Origin: Alloactinosynnema sp. L-07
Lineage (GTDB): Bacteria; Actinomycetota; Actinomycetes; Mycobacteriales; Pseudonocardiaceae
Assembly: GCF_900070365.1 (NCBI RefSeq)
Contig: NZ_LN850107.1
Location: forward strand, 5,766,001-5,830,000
Length of the DNA: 64,000 nucleotides
Reading direction: 5' to 3'
Made by a program: the position numbers and the translations under genes. The notes beneath the pieces are model-generated. The model was not told the origin of the DNA. It was given only the letters and a program-made list of their open reading frames with translations, and searched no databases. The stretch's first letter is position 1; each line of letters begins with the position of its first letter. Shown here one piece after another: positions 24,783 to 33,833 of this stretch.

Positions 24783-26372
24783 GTGTCAGTTGATCCCGGT
24801 CGGGCCGAAGAGGTCGACTCGCTTCAGTCCAGTCCGGTTGGCGGCGGCGAGAGCGTGGGCGACACCGCCAGTCTCGGGCCGCGCGAGCGCGACCGGCCGA
24901 CGTGGACGGAGTCGCTGGCCAAGCACGCCAGCGCCCCGTTCGGCGGGATCACCGGCAGGCACGCGGCGGTCGGCAGGCACTGGTTCTGGACGCCGCTGCG
25001 GGTGGCGCTGCTGATCGGTGTGGTGACGCTGACGCTGGGCTGGTTCCAGAAGGCGCCGTGCATCCAGCAGTACGACGCGGGCCAGGGGCAGCTGGAGCTC
25101 GACTGGCGGTCCAGCCGCCAGTTCACCGCGATGTGCTACTCCGACATCGTCCCCCTGTACTCGGCCGAGCGGCTGGACAAGGGCGGTTTCCCGTACCTGA
25201 CCATGTGGTACGACGACGAGGGCAAGCCGACCCAGCACGAGCGGTACATGGAGTACCCGGTGATCACCGGGATGTTCCAGTGGTTCAACGCCAAGCTCAC
25301 CGACGGCTGGCAGACGCTGGCCAAGGAAGGGTGGCTGCCGACCGGTCTGCCGGTGGTCGTGTACTTCGACATCAGCGCGTTCTGGCTGGCCCTGGCGTGG
25401 CTGGTGACGATCTGGGCGGTGGCGCGAACAGCGCGGCGCAGACCGTGGGACGCGGCGTTCATCGCGGTCTCGCCGCTGGTCATCGTGCACGCGTTCACCA
25501 ACTTCGACACGCTGGCCACGGCGTGCGCCGCGGCCGGGATCCTGGCGTGGGCGCGCAAGAAGCCGGTGCTCGCCGGAATCCTGCTCGGGCTCGGTGGCGC
25601 GGCGAAGCTCTATCCGCTGTTCCTGCTCGGGCCGCTGCTGGTGCTGTGCATCAGGTCCGGGTACACGAAGGTGTGGATCCAGACCGCGATAGCCGCGGTG
25701 GCGACGTGGGCGGCGGTCAACGCTCCCTTCCTGCTCTACGAGCCACTGCGGAAGGGCTGGGGCGAGTTCTTCCGACGCAACTCCGACCGCGGCGCCGACC
25801 CGGATTCGATCTACAACGTGATCATGCACTGGGCCCAGTGGCCCGGCTTCGACGGCCCGCTGGCCTTCGGGGAGTCGCCGTCGGTGCTCAACCTGGTGAC
25901 CGTCGTGCTGTTCGTGGCGGCCTGCGGCGGTGTGGCGTTCATCGCCTGGCACGCACCGACCCGCCCGCGCGTGGCACAGCTCTGTTTCCTGGTGGTCGCG
26001 GCGTTCCTGATCACCAACAAGGTGTGGAGCCCGCAGTACTCGCTGTGGCTGGTGCCGCTCGCCGTCCTGGCCGTGCCGCGCTGGAAACCGCTGCTCGCCT
26101 GGATGGTGGTCGATGCGCTGGTGTGGGCCCCCCGAATGGCCTACTACCTGGGCGAAGGCAACCGCGGCCTGCCCGAGGACTGGTTCCTCGGCTTCGTCGT
26201 GGCCCGCGACGTCGCGGTGCTCGCGCTGTGCGCCCTGGTGATCTACGAGATCTACCACCCGGCCCGCGACCTGGTCCGCAAATGGGGCGAGGACGACCCG
26301 GCGGGCGGCGTGCTCGACGGGGCGCCGGACAAGTTCGTCCTCCCGCGCAGGCAGCCGGTCGCCGCGGAATAA
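24783..26372 (+). CDS. GT87 family membrane glycosyltransferase (Rv0051-like)
   Basis: This 529-aa integral membrane protein has about ten hydrophobic helices and a cytoplasmic N-terminus of about 75 residues. It matches the GT87/DUF2029 alpha-mannosyltransferase family (PimE-type, GT-C fold), which uses polyprenyl-phosphate mannose at the outer face of the membrane. The [15 protein letters not shown] motif in the first loop is shared with the second GT87 gene nearby (27477-28907). It corresponds in family and approximate location to Rv0051 downstream of ponA1. GTG start with no strong ribosome binding site. Confidence 0.8.
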   Translation: MSVDPGRAEEVDSLQSSPVGGGESVGDTASLGPRERDRPTWTESLAKHASAPFGGITGRHAAVGRHWFWTPLRVALLIGVVTLTLGWFQKAPCIQQYDAGQGQLELDWRSSRQFTAMCYSDIVPLYSAERLDKGGFPYLTMWYDDEGKPTQHERYMEYPVITGMFQWFNAKLTDGWQTLAKEGWLPTGLPVVVYFDISAFWLALAWLVTIWAVARTARRRPWDAAFIAVSPLVIVHAFTNFDTLATACAAAGILAWARKKPVLAGILLGLGGAAKLYPLFLLGPLLVLCIRSGYTKVWIQTAIAAVATWAAVNAPFLLYEPLRKGWGEFFRRNSDRGADPDSIYNVIMHWAQWPGFDGPLAFGESPSVLNLVTVVLFVAACGGVAFIAWHAPTRPRVAQLCFLVVAAFLITNKVWSPQYSLWLVPLAVLAVPRWKPLLAWMVVDALVWAPRMAYYLGEGNRGLPEDWFLGFVVARDVAVLALCALVIYEIYHPARDLVRKWGEDDPAGGVLDGAPDKFVLPRRQPVAAE

Positions 26373-26441
26373 GCAGGTAGGGAATTCGCGCTGTCCATGT
26401 GAGACTGAGACGGACTCAATGGTGGGATGATCGGAGGCCTA

Positions 26442-27350
26442 ATGGCCGGGCAGCGACGTGGGTTCCTTCTCGGCTTCGGCGCCTATCTCCTCTGGGGCTT
26501 CTTCCCGCTCTACTGGCCCCTGCTGCGCCCGGCGGGCCCGGTCGAGATCCTCGCCCACCGCATCGTCTGGTCCCTGGCGGCCGTCCTGGTGCTGATCGTG
26601 GTCGCCCGCCGCTGGACCCACCTGCGCGCCGTCCTCGCCGACCGCCGCCGCCTGACCTTCATCGCCGCGGGCGCGGTGGTGATCGGCGTCAACTGGGGCG
26701 TCTACATCTATGGCGTCAACAGTGGCCAGGTCGTCGAGACCTCACTCGGCTACTTCATCAACCCGCTGGTCACAATCCTGCTGGGCGTAGCCGTCCTCGG
26801 TGAACGACTGCGCCCCGGCCAGTGGGCAGGCCTGGCGATCGCCCTGGCCGCGGTGGTCGAGTTGACCTTCGACTACGGCAGGCTCCCGTGGATCGCACTG
26901 ACCCTGGCGTTCTCGTTCGGCACCTACGCACTGATGAAGAAGAAGGCCGACGTCGGCTCCACCGAGGGCCTTGCCCTGGAAACCTTGCTACTGGCCCCGA
27001 TCGCACTGACCTTCCTGCTGGCAGGCGGCGGCACAACGTTCGGCAACGCGGGCTGGCTCAACGCCCTGCTACTGGCAGGCACCGGCGTACTAACCGCAAT
27101 CCCCCTGCTGATGTTCGGCGCGGCCGCCACGAAGGTCTCCCTGACAACCCTCGGACTACTCCAATACACGGCACCGACAGTCCAATTCCTCTGCGGCATC
27201 ATCGTCTTCCACGAGCAGATGACAACAGCACGCTGGATCGGCTTCGGACTCGTCTGGCTGGCACTAGTGGTGATCACAACGGAATCCCTACTCACCCGCC
27301 GCAAGACGGCCGCGCTACGCCAGATCGAGCGAGAGGTCGAACTGGTCTAA
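26442..27350 (+). CDS. rarD: EamA family transporter RarD
   Basis: This 302-aa protein has ten predicted helices in two EamA halves and the RarD-typical start GFLLGFGAYLLWGFFPLYW. RarD proteins are drug/metabolite-superfamily permeases linked to chloramphenicol tolerance; the substrate is not known. ATG 26442 is preferred over 26427 because GGAGG stands 4 nt upstream. The two flanking genes are GT87 glycosyltransferases in opposite orientations, with no shared operon. Confidence 0.88.
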   Translation: MAGQRRGFLLGFGAYLLWGFFPLYWPLLRPAGPVEILAHRIVWSLAAVLVLIVVARRWTHLRAVLADRRRLTFIAAGAVVIGVNWGVYIYGVNSGQVVETSLGYFINPLVTILLGVAVLGERLRPGQWAGLAIALAAVVELTFDYGRLPWIALTLAFSFGTYALMKKKADVGSTEGLALETLLLAPIALTFLLAGGGTTFGNAGWLNALLLAGTGVLTAIPLLMFGAAATKVSLTTLGLLQYTAPTVQFLCGIIVFHEQMTTARWIGFGLVWLALVVITTESLLTRRKTAALRQIEREVELV

Positions 27351-27476
27351 AGCCCAACGAAACGCAAGGGGCCAAACAGGCGCCGTTGCCGGACAAACTT
27401 GGGGTTCGTCAGCGCCCGGTCCGGCGACTGAAGGACGGATAGCCGGATTTGGCTGTGGGCTTCCCCGAGTACCCGC

Positions 27477-28907
27477 TCACGCGGGCGAAGGCACCGGCGT
27501 TCGTTCTTCCGAAAATGTCGACCGCGCCGACAAAAACGCGATAAACAGCCCCACCAGCAACGCCGCCCGACCCCAAACCCCGATCATCACCAACTGGGCG
27601 CTGAAACTGTCATACATGCCAGAAGGCTCCTTGGCCGCGATCCGCGCGAACCACAAGAAAATCCCGACACCCATGGCGAAGTCCGCCGCGAAATACGCCG
27701 CGATCCAGCCCCAGCGGATCTTCAGCAGCACGAACATCGGCACCAGCCACAACGTGTACTGCGGCGAATGCACCTTGTGCAGCAACAAGAACCCGCACAG
27801 CATCGCCGCCGACACCGCGACCCACGGATACGTCCCCTCCCGCTGGTACCGCACCCAACCAACCGCCACAGCGGCCACGAAAGACGCGACGACAAGCAGC
27901 GGTGAGGCGAAGCTGATCAGGCTCTGCACCGCTTCGTTGTCCGGGTCGGAGTCCGGCCGGAACGCCCAGAACCAGATCGAGTTCGCCGTGATATCAGCCT
28001 TGCGCTGACCTTGGAAGACGAAGGACGCGAGCCAACCGTCCCAGCCCGCGACAGCGAACGGGATGTTGACCGCGATCGCCGTGCCCATCGCCACGAGTGC
28101 GACGCGGATCATGCCCGCGACGTCGCGGCGTTTTCCAGCAGGCAGTTCGGTGCCGTCGCGGCCGCCGGTGAGCACGTAGAACATCAGTGGCAGCACGAAG
28201 ATCGCCGGGTAGAGCTTGAACGCGAACCCGAGCCCCAGCAGGACCGCCGCGACCACCGCGCGGTCGATCAAGGGTCGGTCGACGCCGCGTTTGCCCCAGC
28301 CTCGGTGCACGACGTAGACCGCCGCCACGGCGCAGGCCACGACCGGGAGTTCCCAGTTGTGGAACGCGTAGAGCACCAGCGGCGGCGACAGCGCCCAGAG
28401 CAGCGCCCGCCAGCGGGACAGCCTGCCCAGGAGCCAGGCCGTCGCCAGGCCGAAGGGGGCCATGATCAGCGCGGAGAACAGCAGGAACTCGGCGTCGGTG
28501 TTGGCGAACAGGGCGCCCGCCCAGATCAGCAGGCCGGTGAGCACGGGGTATTCGACGCTGCCGCCGATGAGGTCGCCGTTCTCGCTCATCCCGCCGTCGA
28601 CGTACGGGAAGACGTGCCGGTCGATGTCGCGGCCGATCCACAGGTACTGAATGTCGGAGTAGCAGACGTCGGCGTACTTGCGCTCGTGGAAGTCGGGCTG
28701 GCTGCGGCCCCACTGGTCGAACTCGGGACCAGCGCAGCGGTCCTTGTTGGCGAAGCCGATGAGCAGGGTGATCCCGCAGAGCAGCACCAGCCCGGCCAGC
28801 GCGGCGCGGCCGAGACGGGCGGCGGCCGAACGTCGGTCCTGCCGCGCGTCGAGCACCTCGCTCGCCGCCTCCTCTGCTGCCGTCACTCCCGCGGGCACCT
28901 CACTCAC
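27477..28907 (-). CDS. second GT87 family membrane glycosyltransferase
   Basis: This 476-aa multi-span protein is a paralogue of the product at 24783-26372: both have an N-terminal cytoplasmic arm, a GFANKDRC/FQKAPC segment, the CYSDI motif in the first loop and a KVHSPQYTLWLVP / [13 protein letters not shown] block near the end. It is probably a polyprenyl-phosphate-mannose-dependent transferase for lipomannan-like glycolipids. Its start overlaps the stop of the endonuclease IV gene (28904-28907, ATGA), so the two are co-translated although their functions look unrelated. Confidence 0.8.
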   Translation of the reverse strand: MSEVPAGVTAAEEAASEVLDARQDRRSAAARLGRAALAGLVLLCGITLLIGFANKDRCAGPEFDQWGRSQPDFHERKYADVCYSDIQYLWIGRDIDRHVFPYVDGGMSENGDLIGGSVEYPVLTGLLIWAGALFANTDAEFLLFSALIMAPFGLATAWLLGRLSRWRALLWALSPPLVLYAFHNWELPVVACAVAAVYVVHRGWGKRGVDRPLIDRAVVAAVLLGLGFAFKLYPAIFVLPLMFYVLTGGRDGTELPAGKRRDVAGMIRVALVAMGTAIAVNIPFAVAGWDGWLASFVFQGQRKADITANSIWFWAFRPDSDPDNEAVQSLISFASPLLVVASFVAAVAVGWVRYQREGTYPWVAVSAAMLCGFLLLHKVHSPQYTLWLVPMFVLLKIRWGWIAAYFAADFAMGVGIFLWFARIAAKEPSGMYDSFSAQLVMIGVWGRAALLVGLFIAFLSARSTFSEERTPVPSPA

Positions 28908-29674
28908 CGTCCGAGGGCGTCGCGCAGGAAGGCGATGTCCTCCGCCTGGCCGTCGGCCGGGGTCTCGACCACCACGGGCGCTCCCGCGGCGGCGACCACG
29001 TCGACGAGTTGCTTGGCATCGATCGTGCCAGTCCTAATGTTGTCGTGCCGGTCGCGCGTGGAGCCGAACTCGTCGCGCGAGCTGTTGAGGTGGACCAGAT
29101 CAATTCGCCCTGTGATTTCCATCACTCGATCAACGATGCCGATCAGGTCCTCGCCCGCGGCGAAGGCGTGGCAGGTGTCCAGGCAGAACCCCGCGCCGAA
29201 CTCGCCGACGGCGTCCCACAGCCGGGCGAGCGTGTCGAACCGGCGGGCCATGGCGTTGTCGCCGCCCGCGGTGTTCTCGATGAGGATCGGCACCGCGAAG
29301 CCGCCGTCGGCCTGTTGGCGCTCGAAGAATTTGCGCCAGTTGTCGATGCCGATCGCCGGGTCCTCGTCGGCGCCGAGGTGGCCGCCGTGCACGACCAAAC
29401 CCTTGGCGCCCACCGTGGCCGCGCCTTCCGCGTGCTGCACCACGAGCTTTCGCGACGGGATCCGGATGCGGTTGTTGGTCGAGGCGATGTTCACCCGATA
29501 CGGCGAATGCACGAAGACAGTGAGGTCCGAGGCGAGCAGCTGCTCGGTCTGCGGATGCGGCTTCGGGGCCTTGAAGCTCTGCGGATCGGCCAGGAAGAAC
29601 TGAACCACCTCGGCGTCGCGCTCGCGCGCGGCGCCAACCGGGTCGTCGTCACGGACGTGGGCGCCGATGCTCAT
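28904..29674 (-). CDS. nfo: endonuclease IV (AP endonuclease)
   Basis: This 256-aa TIM-barrel enzyme of base-excision repair cleaves DNA 5' to abasic sites using three zinc ions. Metal-ligand motifs are all present: FVHSPY, VVHGGHLG, LIENTAG, FCLDTCHAFAAG, and HLNSSRDEFGSTRDRH. The length is slightly short of the E. coli Nfo but normal for actinobacteria. It is transcribed first in a two-gene unit with a GT87 gene. Confidence 0.93.
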   Translation of the reverse strand: MSIGAHVRDDDPVGAARERDAEVVQFFLADPQSFKAPKPHPQTEQLLASDLTVFVHSPYRVNIASTNNRIRIPSRKLVVQHAEGAATVGAKGLVVHGGHLGADEDPAIGIDNWRKFFERQQADGGFAVPILIENTAGGDNAMARRFDTLARLWDAVGEFGAGFCLDTCHAFAAGEDLIGIVDRVMEITGRIDLVHLNSSRDEFGSTRDRHDNIRTGTIDAKQLVDVVAAAGAPVVVETPADGQAEDIAFLRDALGR

Positions 29675-29838
29675 GGCTCGCGAGCCTAGTCGCCGAGGGC
29701 GTCAAGACGGCGTTCGCGGTCGTGCCTCACCTCTCGACACGGGTGAATTACGCACAATCAGCCCTGGTTGCCGTCACGGCGAGCGGTTATCGTCGTTTCT
29801 CCTACATAAGCTACTTGTCAGTACCCCGGAGGATGGCC

Positions 29839-30837
29839 ATGCGACGCCGTGTGAAGACGTTCGCCGCGGGCATCGTGCTCATGCTGGGCACGGCGTCGGC
29901 GAGTCTGGTCCTGTCCTCCAGCGCCCAGGCCGCCCAGCCCATCGTGGTCGGCGACTGCTCCACCAGCATCCAGGGCGCCCCCGGCACCCCGATCTCCCTG
30001 AGCCCGAGCGCGATTCTCGATCCGGTCCTAGGCGTCGTGCGCGCCGTGCCACTCATCGGCCCGACCCTTGCGGGCGGGGTCAGCAGCGCGGTCTCCGGCA
30101 TGGGCAACATCCCGCTCGGCTCGATCCCCGCCGCCAACACCACCATCTCCGGCGGCACCATCGCCGCCACCGCCGTTCCCCGGATCAAGTCGGCCATCCA
30201 GGGCGTTCCGCTGATCGGCCCGGTGCTCAACGGCATCATCGGCGGCGTCCAGGGCGCGCTGACCTCGGGCTGCGCGATCGTCGTGACGGTGGTCAACACC
30301 GCCGCGGCCCCCGTCCAGGAAGGCGCCAAGGCAGTCGCGGGCGCGGTCGAGCAGGGAGTCGCGGCACTGCCGCTGCCCGGCGGCGGCACCAACCCGACTC
30401 CCAAGCCGGGTACCAAGCCCCCGGCGGGCACCCCCGGCACGGCCCCCGTGACGGGTGGCGGCGCGGTGCTGCCCGGGGCGAACCAGCCGGTCCTCGGCGG
30501 CGTCCCCAGCGGCAACTCCTCGATCCTGAACGGTGCCTACGACTTCGGCCGCGCGCCGATGGCCGACTACTCCAACCTGCCCTTCGCCAAGGCCGGGCTG
30601 TTCGCGCCGTCGCCCGGCATGCGCTACGGCGGCGCCGTCCCCGGCTATACCCCGCAGTTCGGCATCCTCGGCGCGAACAACGACACCGACGGCGTGCAGC
30701 AGGCAGGCCGCGCCGACGCGCTCAACCCGGTCGGCGGTGGCAAGATCGCCTTCCCGGTGCTGCTCGCGGTGCTCGCACTGTCCGGCGTCACCGCCGCACT
30801 GGTGAGAACCTGGGTCCTGCGCCGCACGATCGCGTGA
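29839..30837 (+). CDS. cell-surface protein with C-terminal membrane anchor, paralogue A
   Basis: This 332-aa protein of unknown function has a signal peptide (1-30, ending SAQA) and an Ala/Gly-rich domain with two cysteines (GDCSTS, SGCAIV). A Pro/Gly/Thr-rich linker follows (about 185-235), then a conserved block PFAKAGLFAPSP..RYGG..PGYTPQFGILG and a C-terminal helix ending RTWVLRRTIA. The same block and tail occur in the next gene, so they are paralogues. ATG 29839 is chosen because GGAGG (29828-29832) is 6 nt upstream; ATG 29833 touches that site. It lies just upstream of the rpsF operon. Confidence 0.7.
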   Translation: MRRRVKTFAAGIVLMLGTASASLVLSSSAQAAQPIVVGDCSTSIQGAPGTPISLSPSAILDPVLGVVRAVPLIGPTLAGGVSSAVSGMGNIPLGSIPAANTTISGGTIAATAVPRIKSAIQGVPLIGPVLNGIIGGVQGALTSGCAIVVTVVNTAAAPVQEGAKAVAGAVEQGVAALPLPGGGTNPTPKPGTKPPAGTPGTAPVTGGGAVLPGANQPVLGGVPSGNSSILNGAYDFGRAPMADYSNLPFAKAGLFAPSPGMRYGGAVPGYTPQFGILGANNDTDGVQQAGRADALNPVGGGKIAFPVLLAVLALSGVTAALVRTWVLRRTIA

Positions 30838-30895
30838 CCTAAAGGCCCGGCTATCGTTCACTCCTTAGTGGCGATCACCACGAAAGGGTGACTGA

Positions 30896-31747
30896 GTGCG
30901 GCGAATCATTTGCTCTGCCCTGGTGTTGTTGGCCGCCGGTGCGACCGCCGCCCTTGGCGGTGGGACCGCGGCCGCCGCGCCGCTGCCGTTCCTCGCGGTC
31001 GACTGTCAGCAGAACGTGCTCGCGCTCAAGGGGCAGCCGGTCCTGCTGGCCCGCCTCTCGGTCGTCGGCCTGGTCGCGCAGGCGGTCAACGAGACCCCCG
31101 GACTCGGCGCGCTGCGCGCCACCGCGGTGACCCTGACCTTCCCCCTCGGCGGCCCGCTGCCCGTGGGCGAGGTGCCGGACGGCACCGGTGAGATCCCCGC
31201 CGCCGCCCTCGCCGACGTCGTGGCGAACGCCGTCAAGCCGATGGGGGAGTTGGCCCCGCACACCGACGCCGCTGTGGCCAGGGTCCGCGCGCTCGTCACC
31301 GAGAAGTGCGGCATGACGCTGCGCGCGCTCGACGCCACCAAGCCCAAGCCCGGCACCCCCGCGCCCAAGCCTGGCCAGACCCCTGGTGGCGGCAGCGCGA
31401 CCACGCCCAACGCCCAGCCCGTCGGCGGGTACACCACGCCCGACCAACTCCGCCTCTACGACGCGGCCACCTTCGCCGCCGCCGCGCCCCGCGACTACGG
31501 CACCGTGCCCTTCGCCAAGGCCGGGCTGTTCGTGCCATCGCCCAACGCCCGGTACGGCAGCGTCCCCGGCTTCGCCCCGGAGTTCGGCCTGCTGACCGAC
31601 AACCAGGAGATCCGCGGCGCGGGCGCGGCCAAGGCGCTGCCCGCCGCCCCGGCCGCCACGGTCGGGATGCCCATCCTCATCGCGGTGCTGGTGTTGTCGG
31701 TGGTCACTGGTGCACTCGTCCGTACCTGGGTGCTGCGCGAGGCGTAA
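30896..31747 (+). CDS. cell-surface protein with C-terminal membrane anchor, paralogue B
   Basis: This 283-aa paralogue of the preceding product has a signal peptide (1-28, TAAAA), a domain with one cysteine pair (VDCQQN, EKCGMT), a Pro/Gly linker (about 145-175), the block PFAKAGLFVPSP..RYGSVPGFAPEFGLL and a C-terminal helix ending RTWVLREA. The GTG start has AAAGGG 7 nt upstream. The gap of 58 bp to the upstream paralogue suggests one transcript. It is not a known sortase substrate, as no LPxTG is present; function is unknown. Confidence 0.7.
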   Translation: MRRIICSALVLLAAGATAALGGGTAAAAPLPFLAVDCQQNVLALKGQPVLLARLSVVGLVAQAVNETPGLGALRATAVTLTFPLGGPLPVGEVPDGTGEIPAAALADVVANAVKPMGELAPHTDAAVARVRALVTEKCGMTLRALDATKPKPGTPAPKPGQTPGGGSATTPNAQPVGGYTTPDQLRLYDAATFAAAAPRDYGTVPFAKAGLFVPSPNARYGSVPGFAPEFGLLTDNQEIRGAGAAKALPAAPAATVGMPILIAVLVLSVVTGALVRTWVLREA

Positions 31748-31776
31748 TCGCACGCTGTTACGCTGAGTCCGCAGAC

Positions 31777-31819
31777 CCTCCTGCCACGGAACGTCCGTGG
31801 CCGCCGAGTCCACAGGAGG
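31777..31819 (+). promoter_or_regulatory. rpsF leader: SD-sequestering stem, candidate S6:S18 autoregulatory element
   Basis: cctcctg (31777-31783) is perfectly complementary to caggagg (31813-31819), which contains the rpsF Shine-Dalgarno. Stacked on this stem is ccacgga-acg-tccgtgg (31784-31800), leaving an asymmetric 12-nt bulge that contains CCG. A stem with a CCG-bearing bulge is the known plan of the S6:S18-binding motif in rpsF leaders. Assignment rests on folding by eye. Confidence 0.55.
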
Positions 31820-31831
31820 TGAGTGGTCTTC

Positions 31832-32122
31832 ATGCGTCATTACGAGGTTATGGTCATCCTCGACCCCACACTCGATGAGCGCACTGTCGCTCCGTCACTC
31901 GACACGTTCCTCAACGTGATCCGTACGTCGGGTGGCAACGTCGAGAAGGTCGAGATCTGGGGCAAGCGTCGCCTCTCGTTCGAGATCAAGAAGCACGCCG
32001 AAGGCATCTACGCCGTGCTCGACATCAACTCCGAGCCCGCCGCGGTCAAGGAACTCGACCGCCAGCTCTCGCTGCAGGAGTCCGTGCTGCGGACCAAGGT
32101 CATGCGCCGCGAGAACGCCTGA
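31832..32122 (+). CDS. rpsF: 30S ribosomal protein bS6
   Basis: This 96-aa protein begins [19 protein letters not shown] and is nearly colinear with mycobacterial S6. It binds 16S rRNA together with bS18. ATG 31832 is chosen by homology, although a GTG three codons upstream (31823) is in frame; AGGAGG lies 12 nt before the ATG and 3 nt before the GTG. It is the first gene of rpsF-ssb-rpsR-rplI, with a possible autoregulatory hairpin over its ribosome binding site. Confidence 0.97.
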   Translation: MRHYEVMVILDPTLDERTVAPSLDTFLNVIRTSGGNVEKVEIWGKRRLSFEIKKHAEGIYAVLDINSEPAAVKELDRQLSLQESVLRTKVMRRENA

Positions 32123-32138
32123 CGGGCCGGAGGCAACG

Positions 32139-32630
32139 ATGGCTGGTGACACGACGATCACGGTGATCGGCAATCTGACCGCCGATCCGGAACTGCGCTT
32201 CACCCCGTCGGGTGCGGCCGTGGCGAGTTTCACGGTGGCGTCCACCCCCCGCACGTTCGACAAGGCGAGCGGCGAGTGGAAAGACGGCGAAGCGCTGTTC
32301 CTGCGATGCAACATCTGGCGTCAGGCCGCGGAGAACGTGGCCGAGTCGCTGACCCGCGGCGCGCGGGTGATCGTGAGCGGACGGCTCAAGCAGCGGTCCT
32401 TCGAGACCCGTGAGGGCGAGAAGCGCACCGTCATCGAGCTCGAGGTCGACGAGGTCGGCCCGTCGCTGAAATACGCGACGGCGAAGGTCAACAAGGTCAG
32501 TCGAGGCACCGGTGGTGGCGGCGGCGGATACGGCGGTCCCTCGGGCGCGCCCGCCGACGACCCGTGGGGCTCCGCACCTCCGTCAGGCGGCGGTGGCGGC
32601 GGCGGCTTCAACGACGAGCCCCCCTTCTGA
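32139..32630 (+). CDS. ssb: single-stranded DNA-binding protein
   Basis: This 163-aa SSB has an N-terminal OB fold (residues 1-115: [37 protein letters not shown]), a Gly-rich linker and the acidic tip NDEPPF that recruits replication and repair proteins. It is located 16 bp after rpsF with GGAGG 5 nt before the ATG. It is part of the ribosomal-protein operon, as in most bacteria. Confidence 0.97.
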   Translation: MAGDTTITVIGNLTADPELRFTPSGAAVASFTVASTPRTFDKASGEWKDGEALFLRCNIWRQAAENVAESLTRGARVIVSGRLKQRSFETREGEKRTVIELEVDEVGPSLKYATAKVNKVSRGTGGGGGGYGGPSGAPADDPWGSAPPSGGGGGGGFNDEPPF

Positions 32631-32687
32631 TCAGTCGATTGATCGCCCCAGACTCATTTCACTCAGAAGAAGACCAGGAGTAAGACC

Positions 32688-32936
32688 GTGGCCAAGCCAC
32701 CCATTCGCAAGCCCAAGAAGAAGGTCTGCGTGTTCTGCAAGGACGTGAAGAAGGACCGTCCGGTGAACATCGACTACAAGGACACCACGCTGCTGCGCAA
32801 GTACATCTCCGACCGCGGCAAGATCCGCGCGCGTCGGGTGACCGGCAACTGCAGCCAGCACCAGCGGGACGTCGCCATCGCGGTGAAGAACGCCCGTGAG
32901 GTCGCGCTGCTTCCCTACACCTCGACCGCTCGCTGA
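32688..32936 (+). CDS. rpsR: 30S ribosomal protein bS18
   Basis: This 82-aa protein has CVFC (residues 14-17) and CSQHQ, so it is the zinc-binding (C+) form; actinobacteria often also carry a zinc-free paralogue induced under zinc starvation. The core [19 protein letters not shown] is typical. It is the partner of bS6 encoded in the same operon. GTG start. Confidence 0.96.
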   Translation: MAKPPIRKPKKKVCVFCKDVKKDRPVNIDYKDTTLLRKYISDRGKIRARRVTGNCSQHQRDVAIAVKNAREVALLPYTSTAR

Positions 32937-32953
32937 TCAGGGGGAGACGCATC

Positions 32954-33409
32954 ATGAAGCTCATCCTCACCACTGACGTGACCGGCCTCGGTGGCCCCGG
33001 CGACGTCGTCGAGGTCAAGGACGGCTACGGCCGCAACTACCTGCTGCCGCGCGGCTTCGCCATCGTCGCCACCAAGGGCGCCGAGAAGCAGGTCCAGGTC
33101 ATCCGCCGGGCCCAGGAGGCCAGCCGGATCCGCGACCTCGACCACGCCAAGGAGGTCAAGAACACGCTGGCCCAGCTCGGCAGCGTGCCGCTGACCGCCA
33201 AGGCGGCGGCGAACTCGGGCAAGCTGTTCGGCTCGATCACCACCGCCGACATCGTGGCCGCGGTCAAGGCCGCGGGTGGCCCGGTGCTCGACAAGCGCGC
33301 CGTCGAGGTCTCCGGCCACATCAAGACCGTGGGCAAGCACGCGGTCAACGTGCGGCTGCACCCGGACGTGACCGCCGCCTTCACCGTTGAGGTCAAGGCC
33401 GCTAGCTGA
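32954..33409 (+). CDS. rplI: 50S ribosomal protein bL9
   Basis: This 151-aa protein has the N-terminal rRNA-binding domain ([36 protein letters not shown]), a long connecting helix and the C-terminal domain. It is the last gene of the operon and is followed by a strong terminator. GGGGAG precedes the ATG. Confidence 0.97.
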   Translation: MKLILTTDVTGLGGPGDVVEVKDGYGRNYLLPRGFAIVATKGAEKQVQVIRRAQEASRIRDLDHAKEVKNTLAQLGSVPLTAKAAANSGKLFGSITTADIVAAVKAAGGPVLDKRAVEVSGHIKTVGKHAVNVRLHPDVTAAFTVEVKAAS

Positions 33410-33423
33410 CCCGATCGGGTCGT

Positions 33424-33462
33424 CGAACCGCCCCTTCCGCCACTCGCGGAAGGGGCGGTTCG
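33424..33462 (+). terminator. strong terminator of the rpsF-ssb-rpsR-rplI operon
   Basis: A 17-bp perfect stem (33424-33440 with 33446-33462) and 5-nt loop lie 14 bp after the rplI stop, followed by cgtcttct. This separates the operon from the DnaA-box region and dnaB. Confidence 0.9.
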
Positions 33463-33474
33463 CGTCTTCTGAAG

Positions 33475-33699
33475 TTGTCCACATGTTGTCCACAGGCACG
33501 GGTCACCCGGTGGAGCGACGGCCATCACGACACGCCGAAGCGTCGACTTCCCGCGACACGCCGAACCGATTTCTCCACATCTTGTGCACATGGGCTGACC
33601 AGTGGGTTCACGGTTTACCGAGCTACTTGTCCCCATGTTGTCCACAGCCGCTGACCAAGCTGTGCTCAGGTGTCCGCACCCATCCCCAAGTTGTCCACA
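33475..33699 (+). promoter_or_regulatory. cluster of DnaA-box-like 9-mers in 11-bp-phased tandem pairs upstream of dnaB
   Basis: The 9-mer TTGTCCACA, the usual high-GC actinobacterial DnaA box, occurs four times on the plus strand: 33475-33483, 33486-33494, 33638-33646 and 33691-33699. Near-matches are at 33571-33579 (TTCTCCACA), 33582-33590 (TTGTGCACA), 33627-33635 (TTGTCCCCA) and, weakly, 33680-33688 (CCATCCCCA). They form four head-to-tail pairs with starts exactly 11 bp apart and a 2-bp spacer. The region is non-coding, between the rplI terminator and dnaB. DnaA-dependent control of dnaB or DnaA titration is inferred. Confidence 0.75.
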
Positions 33700-33833
33700 G
33701 CGGCATCCCCAAGGTCGTTTGCAAGCGCCCGTACGGGGGATCTAGCGTCGGCGCCACACCACCGGAATTGCCGTGAATTCGCGCGCCGGGGACGTACCGT
33801 TAGCGAACAGATGTACGAGGGGAAGGGGGGCGC

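Noticed and set aside
33475..33699. Chromosomal origin oriC
   Set aside because: dnaA and dnaN are not adjacent and no A/T-rich unwinding region is seen; a DnaA-binding regulatory or titration locus is the more careful reading.
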